Part shown: piece by piece, positions 58,560 to 64,000 of the stretch
Layout: each line of letters begins with the position of its first letter
Position numbering within the stretch: the stretch's first letter is position 1
Assembly (NCBI GenBank): GCA_907163345.1
Contig: CAJQUN010000002.1
Coordinates: 43,625,754-43,689,753 of the forward strand
Origin: Haberlea rhodopensis
Taxonomy: Eukaryota > Streptophyta > Magnoliopsida > Lamiales > Gesneriaceae
DNA: 64,000 bases
Direction of reading: 5' to 3'
Program-made: the position numbers and the translations under genes
The notes under the pieces: model-generated
The model's input: the letters and a program-made list of their open reading frames with translations, nothing else
Databases searched by the model: none
Told to the model about the DNA's origin: nothing

Positions 58560-58820
58560 AATTCGTTTGTAACTTCACTCACTGTGTTGATAATAATTTG
58601 CGTGAGCTGCTCCATTGGTATTCCCATGGTAGGGAACATTGGTGGATCATTCTGAAGTGAAACATTGTGTGGGGATTCTAAACGTCCGCCTCTTCTTCGT
58701 GCATGGGGGATAAGTTTTGCTGATGATGGGGGATGACCTCTTGATCCTTGTCCTCGACCTCTGCCTCCTGCCATTTTATTAACAAGATATTCTCCTGCTT
58801 CAACGTCTTAGTTCATGATT
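58560..58820 (-). pseudogene. Tat gag N-terminal fragment, copy 2
   Basis: Minus strand from ATG at 58774: MAGGRGRGQGSRGHPPSSAK..., then NDPPMFPTMGIPMEQLTQII. Copy 1 of the same region has a stop at the corresponding GQGS position. The frame is cut off at 58560 by the duplication boundary. Confidence 0.7.
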
Positions 58821-58845
58821 CCCACAGACGGCGTCAATGACATGA

Positions 58846-59378
58846 CCCTGAATTTTCTGTGTTCGGTTAGAGTTCGTGCAACAGAAAATAAATTCGAGAC
58901 ACCACAATTTTTTACATGGAAAACCCCGCAAATCGAAGGGAAAAATCACGGGACTTTTTTCGGTATAAATTCTCCACTATGAACGATGATTTTACAGACT
59001 TTGATACCATATTTGAGCAATAAAAATAAAACAAGACTTGAAAGACAGAACAGAAAAATATTATGCTCTTCCGGTGATTTTGTTGCCAGAGATTTCAACC
59101 CCTTTTAATGTGGCATTGGGCTTGTATTTATAGTGCTTAATCAGACAGTTACGTGCGTCAAATCCGGGGCATGATCTGCCTCTGTTCATGCTGTTACTGG
59201 CTTAAGACGTGTCCAAAAAATCTGTCATTAATGCACGTTCGCCCATCTCCGTTGATTGTCAATTATGTCTAGATCTTTCGCTACATATTGGCCGAGCATG
59301 TATTGACATTGTTCGGGTAATCTGTGTTCGGGGTATTTCTTGTTCAGCATTTGTTTGAGATTTTACCCTAGGAGATTG

Positions 59379-59385
<7 letters not shown>
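58846..59385 (-). repeat. Tat-type 5' LTR, copy 2
   Basis: Matches 49776-50296. The primer-site region at about 58827-58833 reads GACGGCGTCAA instead of GATGGCGCCAA. A TATA-like TATTTATAG (minus CTATAAATA) lies near 59140. Confidence 0.7.

Positions 59386-59424
<39 letters not shown>
59386..59424. repeat. (AT)n microsatellite
   Basis: Uninterrupted AT run. Its counterpart in copy 1 was split by the Sirevirus-like element at 50321-54928. Confidence 0.92.
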
Positions 59425-59428
<4 letters not shown>

Positions 59429-60543
59429 GAAAAAAAATTCCAAAATTAAGATAGAAAAGTAAAACATTTGCTTTCATTTTTCATAAGTGGAAATAAAAAT
59501 TGCCAAAAACGTGGGAGGATTTCATAATTGAAAATAGGAAAATGACAAACTTTGGTCATAATCACCTACACAAAATTATCATAGGGTTGTGGAATAATAT
59601 GTTTTGAGCAAAGGTAGTCTCAATCACTGTCAGTTATTAATGAATAATTGCATTAATTACTAATATATATTATATTGTGGAGATTCATGCATCTTTCCTG
59701 TAACATGCATTAATTGCTCGATATTCATTTTTTTAACGTTCGAAAAGATATTTTTAAAAGATCTCACCTCCCCATGCCAAAAATAAGATATTTTATTTAT
59801 TTTCGTAACATGCACGTCTTATTCTGCTTAAATTGAATTTCGTCTAATTTATAAATAAAATGCACAAAATAAATTAAACTTTAGTGTAACTATAAATTTT
59901 AGTGTAACTATAAATTTTAAGCACAAGCAATAACGTCAAGGAAATGATGTTTCTGATATTTACTCTTATTTTGAAAATACTAAGTTTTCACCTTTATTAA
60001 TTAAAAAAAATTCATAATTTTTCCCTTTATTATCAGTTCATTACATATTGAATGTAAAAAGAAATTTTAATTTTTGAGAAATTGGTCAACAAAAATGGCT
60101 TCTCGGGCAGCACAGTTTTTCCCCTGGGAAATTGGTTGTGTGAGTCTTGGCATGGCCGTGGTGGCTACCTTACATTTGGCTCAAGGACAGGCAGCTTGGA
60201 TATTGTCATGGGCAACTCGAGCAGCCACTTAATCGCTCCGTGTAGTGTGGGTTTTGACAATCCTATACTAGTTAGGACTCTTCTCATTCCTTCATCCAAT
60301 TTATTCGAATTCCTCCAAGTCTTTAATCAAATCAGGTTTCCTAAACAATAAAAAAATCTGGCATTTTTAAGGATGTATCTAGCATATCCACGTCCCCTCC
60401 AAGTCCCCTCCAATAAAACCCTACAAATATTGGGCCGAATAGGTTTATGAGGACGAAACTTCGTTGTTCAAACAGAGGATTGACTAGAGAAAGAATATTT
60501 TAAATTCGTCCCAGATTAAAATAATCTTTTCGATGTTCAAATC
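59425..60543. other. Unique duplicated stretch, copy 2
   Basis: AT-rich up to about 60070, then the gene-like segment (ATG at 60094) matching 56323 onward. No recognised product. A local tandem TTTAGTGTAACTATAAA lies near 59880-59915. Confidence 0.5.
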
Positions 60544-60723
60544 ATGGAAAGTTTGGAAAAAGATCTCATGGAACATCACGAGCATTCAGAACAATGGGAT
60601 CACCTTTGTTCCAATGATGACAGTGAGGTTGAGGTTGAGGTTGAGGCTGAGGTTGAGATTGAGGAAGAGATGCACTATCGAGTTCCACCAGTTTCAAAAT
60701 CCAAGACTTATCCTAAGGACTAG
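60544..60723 (+). CDS. Unidentified small acidic ORF, 59 residues
   Basis: ATG at 60544, TAG at 60721. It reads MESLEKDLMEHHEHSEQWDH, then an acidic run of alternating Glu-Val (SEVEVEVEAEVEIEEE), then MHYRVPPVSKSKTYPKD. The Glu-Val run is coded by a GAGGTT simple repeat. It could be the last exon of a lost gene, since a possible AG acceptor precedes TTTGGAAAA, or a chance ORF. Copy 1 at 57661 is broken. Function unknown. Confidence 0.3.
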   Translation: MESLEKDLMEHHEHSEQWDHLCSNDDSEVEVEVEAEVEIEEEMHYRVPPVSKSKTYPKD

Positions 60724-61058
60724 ACCGCGCCCAAAGACTAGATTGCACAATAAATAATTTATCTACATTTGGTTAATTAGCTTAATATCTTGATTGTACG
60801 GTATTTCTATTTATGGACGGATTTGCTTTTAGTTCGTGATTTAATGCCTTAAGTTTTACGGTAGGAGGCTGGGGCGAATCTAGGAATTTGATCGGGGGTA
60901 AAAATTAATTACATAAAAATTAAAAACAATTCATGACAAATATCCAAGTTTAAAGACTATAGGTAAAAATCATTAGATAAATAACTACAATGTGATTATT
61001 TCAAGAAATAAACTTACTTGATTTCAAGAAACAATACACTTACTGAATTCGTTTGTAA

Positions 61059-61400
61059 TAATACATTTATTACAATACTTGGTTCATTGATATTCAAGGA
61101 AATGGCTTGCTCAATTTCAAGAATGACAAGAGCAGGTTCTATACAAATTTAAGATACCCTTTTTTTTGGGAGATAGTTATAAGAGTGCAGATGTGTCAAT
61201 AGAGTACTTTATGGTAATATATTTTTGGCAATTTATTGATATTTATATTTGTCCATTGGTAAATTACAAATTATTACACTGTTAAGTGTTATTCCGGATT
61301 GGAAGGAAAGAAATAGTAAATTTGTATTGTTTCATGCTAAAAAATCATTTGTTTTACAAACAATAAAAATTTGTTGTGGATGTTAATCCATTTTTTTAAG
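61059..61400. other. AT-rich interval
   Basis: No coding content or recognisable repeat; only short A/T runs. Confidence 0.5.
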
Positions 61401-62787
61401 GAAAAAGATTAAACTAATTTTGTCTTAAACTTAATAACAAAATATATAATAATTTTTTTTAAAACTAAAGACTTAATAAAACTCAAAAATAGAACAACTC
61501 CTTTGAAGATGCGAAGGAATTCCGCTCAAGAAATCTATCAAGATGTTCGTTCAATTCTGCTATCGTCAATGATTTTTTTGTTAAAACAATTACTTATCAA
61601 TCAATTCTTAAGGTGACGGATTTTCGAATATAATCAATACAATCTCTCGAGCTATATTGAAACTAGTAATAAATTGACACAAGTAACTCTCGTTCACTAA
61701 ACCAATTTAATACCGAATAAATCTCTATGAAAACCGTTAACTTTGAATCTTGCAATTCAAAGTGACCACGTATGTGATTTAATCTCTCGATCTAAATCTT
61801 AAACATACAACACGAATTATTGTAGCGTGTTATAATTTCATCTCTCGGTCTCAATTATAGTTCACCAAATCAATCAAAGGTAGCTAGACTTTGATAGCAT
61901 TAAGGTTATAATTCATGAACAAAAGGATTAATTCACTCAAGCACATTCAAATCAAAGATTCAAACACAATTTCCTTAAACTTATAAAATAAACTTAATTA
62001 AATTCAAATCAAATTAATAAGATGTTTAATCATCTCTCAACCTCAAAAACATCAAATAAATATGAAAATCAAATTAACTAGAGTTTAGAAATACGATAAC
62101 GTAGGAGCGAATCCGTGAGTTGAACGATCTTTTCTCTCGCTTCCTTCCTTGCACTTCAAAGGATTTCTCTTGCCTTGTTCTTCGGGGATGAAAGGCGGCT
62201 CAAGAATATTGAACTAGGTCTGATAATACTCAGAATAATGACCCTCAATTTCGTGCCCTCTTTCCTAATTTATAGAGGAGGGGGAATATGGAAGAGTTTC
62301 CAAATATCAAAACCAAATCAAGTTTTTTAAAATTCTGAAAATTCTGCGTCTCGATCGATCGGTGCATAAGTCTCGATCGAGCGCCTTCAGCTTCCGAATA
62401 TAAATTTTTCTGCCTTGCCCGATCGATCGAGGCCATTCTTCCGATCGATCGAGATTTCTTCATATTTTCTTGTCAAGTCTCTGCCAGTGTCGATCGATCG
62501 AGATGGTGGTTCCGATCGATCGAGAGTCTCTTTTCTTTGTTGGCCAAAACTTCTGCCTTTGTCGATCGATCGCCCTCCTTGTCCGATTGATCGAGAATGC
62601 CAGAATTCAGTTTCTTCGTTTCTTGGCTTGATTTGATCCGTTTTCTTCCTTGTAGCTCAATTCTTCCACATTCCACCTAGATTCCTGAAACAATCAAATA
62701 AATACCAAAAAGCATAACATCTTCACGGAATTTACACGAAAATATATACAAATCAAAGCCAAAATATGCGTAATAATCAACCTATCA
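61400..62787 (-). repeat. LTR remnant beside copia pol, with palindrome array
   Basis: Read on minus it starts TGATAGGTTGATTATTACGC at 62787, in the style of the Athila LTR start, and its ATTCCTGAAACAATCAAATA... segment parallels the Athila LTR's leader-like region. A TATA-like TATAAATTAGG (minus) lies near 62262-62275. The inner end is not defined (about 61400). It interrupts or truncates the copia pol at 62788. No primer site was seen. Confidence 0.5.
62352..62594. repeat. CGATCGATCG palindrome array, eight sites
   Basis: Cores start at 62352, 62374 (shorter CGATCGAG), 62420, 62442, 62491, 62513, 62563 and 62584 (CGATTGATCG). Spacings are 22, 46, 22, 49, 22, 50 and 21 bp: the same paired layout as in Athila, with a different core. 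Confidence 0.93.
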
Positions 62788-64000
62788 GTTTGCACACCCT
62801 TGTATCAATTGGAGCGCGGTATCCAGTAGGAGGTGTCATGTATACTTCCTCCTCTAAATCCCTGTGTAAGAATGCGCTGTTGACGTCGCATTGATGGAAA
62901 TACCATTCATTATGAGCAGCAATGGCTAAGAGTGTTCTTACTGTCATTAGTTTGGCTACGGGAGAGAAAGTATCGAAGTAGTCAATGTCTTCTTGTTGAG
63001 TGTACACTTTTGCCACAAGTCTTGTCTTGTATCTTTTTATGCTTCCACCAGCTTTGAACTTTACTTTGTAAACCCACTTGCAACCTATGCAATGTTTGGT
63101 AGGTGGCAACTTTGTCAAGACTCTTTTCTAGAACTTCGATTTCAGTAGCAATGGCACTTTACCATTGGGAATCTTGTGATGCAATTTTATAATTCTTTGG
63201 CTCAAAAACTTTTGAAATGGAAGCTGTGAAAACTTGATGTCGTGTATTCAAATTAACAGAAGAAAGATAACGAGCAATAGGATATGGTTTACCAGAACAG
63301 ACCGACTTTGTAGATGTTTTGGCTATTGAATTAGGAAGATTGCAATCGTAGATATTCAGATATGGAGGTGGATTCCTGTTTCCGGATGTTTTCCTGTTGT
63401 TTATTATGATATTATCTGGATTAGGAGATTCACTAACTAGAGGAATAAGGCTAGGTGACGTGATGGTGTCAATATGATCAAATTGCACTGGAGTGTGATC
63501 TGTTAGTCTATCATTTGAAATTTGAGAAGTGTCATTATCAGTAGATGAATTATGTCCTTGAAAGGAAAAATATTTTCATAGAACTCAACATTTCGAGATA
63601 TGAAATGTTGTTTTGTGTCAAGATTATACAATTTATAACATTTATATCCTAAAGGATATCCAACAAAAACACATTTTTGTGCGTTGGAATCAAATTTAGT
63701 TCGATTATTAGATAGAGTAGAGGCATAACAAAGGCATCCAATGACTCTCCAAGTGAGAATAAGTAGGAGTTTTGTTATATAACATTTCAAAGGAGATTTA
63801 TTATTCAGAATCTTAGATGGTACTCTATTAAATAACATGAGCTACAGCTAGAACACAATCAGACTAGAAACATAAAGGAAGACGTGCATGAAATAAAAAA
63901 GATCTTGCAACGTGTAACAAATGTTGATGTTTTCTTTCAACTTTTCCATTTTGCCATGCAACTTCGTTGATGAATAATACCTATCTTATGAAAGAAATCT
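62788..64000 (-). pseudogene. Ty1/copia pol fragment, frameshifted
   Basis: Minus strand, entering from beyond the right edge. 63838-63503 is the post-integrase region (GCLCYASTLSNNRTKFDSNA, KCVFVGYPLGYKCYKLYNL). 63488-63159 is the linker between integrase and RT. 63118-62788 is the RT start (KWVYKVKFKAGGSIKRYKTR, FDTFSPVAKLMTVRTLLAIA, CDVNSAFLHRDLEEEVYM), cut at CKL by the LTR remnant before the YVDD box. Frame changes occur near 63500 and 63120-63160. In the last 160 bp the integrase frame also has stops. Confidence 0.9.

Larger units (their letters stand above)
49491..58563 (+). repeat. Tandem segmental duplication, copy 1
   Basis: It covers the start of a Tat gag, the Tat LTR, an AT microsatellite, an AT-rich unique stretch and a small gene-like fragment. 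It ends at CTTACTGAATTCGTTTGTAA, where copy 2 begins directly. It holds three insertions absent from copy 2: 50321-54928, 55249-55862 and 56816-57660. Confidence 0.8.
58560..61058 (+). repeat. Tandem segmental duplication, copy 2
   Basis: It begins with GAATTCGTTTGTAA followed by Tat gag and ends with the same GAATTCGTTTGTAA at 61045-61058. It retains the Tat gag start, Tat LTR, AT microsatellite, unique stretch and gene-like fragment in the same order as copy 1, but without the three insertions. Confidence 0.8.

Overview
The window reads as nuclear DNA of a flowering plant, most likely a eudicot. Three things point there: a seven-exon WAT1/MtN21-type (EamA) transporter gene, plant-specific LTR-retrotransposon lineages (Athila, Tekay chromovirus, Tat, a Sirevirus-like copia family), and a short piece of organelle-type 23S rRNA embedded in the nuclear sequence. 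Only one ordinary protein-coding gene looks intact (5570-9279, + strand, 403 codons after joining exons). Most of the rest is mobile-element DNA, much of it nested.

Layout. 1-5280: mostly AT-rich DNA without a recognisable gene, with one 526-bp hAT-type element flanked by a perfect 8-bp target duplication. 5282-9279: promoter and WAT1-like gene. 9430-18110: decayed, partly inverted duplicates of that gene (exon 1; an exon-5 inverted repeat; exons 3-2-1 plus promoter), broken up by a solo-LTR-like sequence, a dead hAT transposase, a second copy of the hAT-type element and an organelle rDNA insert. 18120-30938: a 10.4-kb Athila-type element (minus strand) inside older repeat-rich DNA. 30939-43610: a Sirevirus-like non-coding element (TSD GAGGC) whose right LTR was hit by a Tekay chromovirus (34765-43070, TSD CCTTG, polyprotein interrupted by one stop codon). 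43611-50300: older repeats, LTR remnants and a Tat gag-protease pseudogene. 50321-54928: a complete second Sirevirus-like non-coding element inserted in an AT microsatellite. About 49490-61058 is a diverged tandem duplication; its first copy gained three insertions that the second copy lacks. 61400-64000: another LTR remnant beside a broken copia pol.

The most unusual pattern is not a gene. Several unrelated elements carry arrays of short perfect palindromes with family-specific cores. In Athila the core resembles GGCGTAATTACGCC; in three other places it is CGATCGATCG or CGATTGATCG. Three of these elements use the same spacing: pairs of sites 22 bp apart, with successive pairs about 72 bp apart. 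Paired LTRs differ in exactly these arrays (unit loss, whole-array deletion, or replacement by an unrelated array), so the arrays turn over faster than the LTRs around them. I know of no description of this shared spacing rule; I could not search for one.
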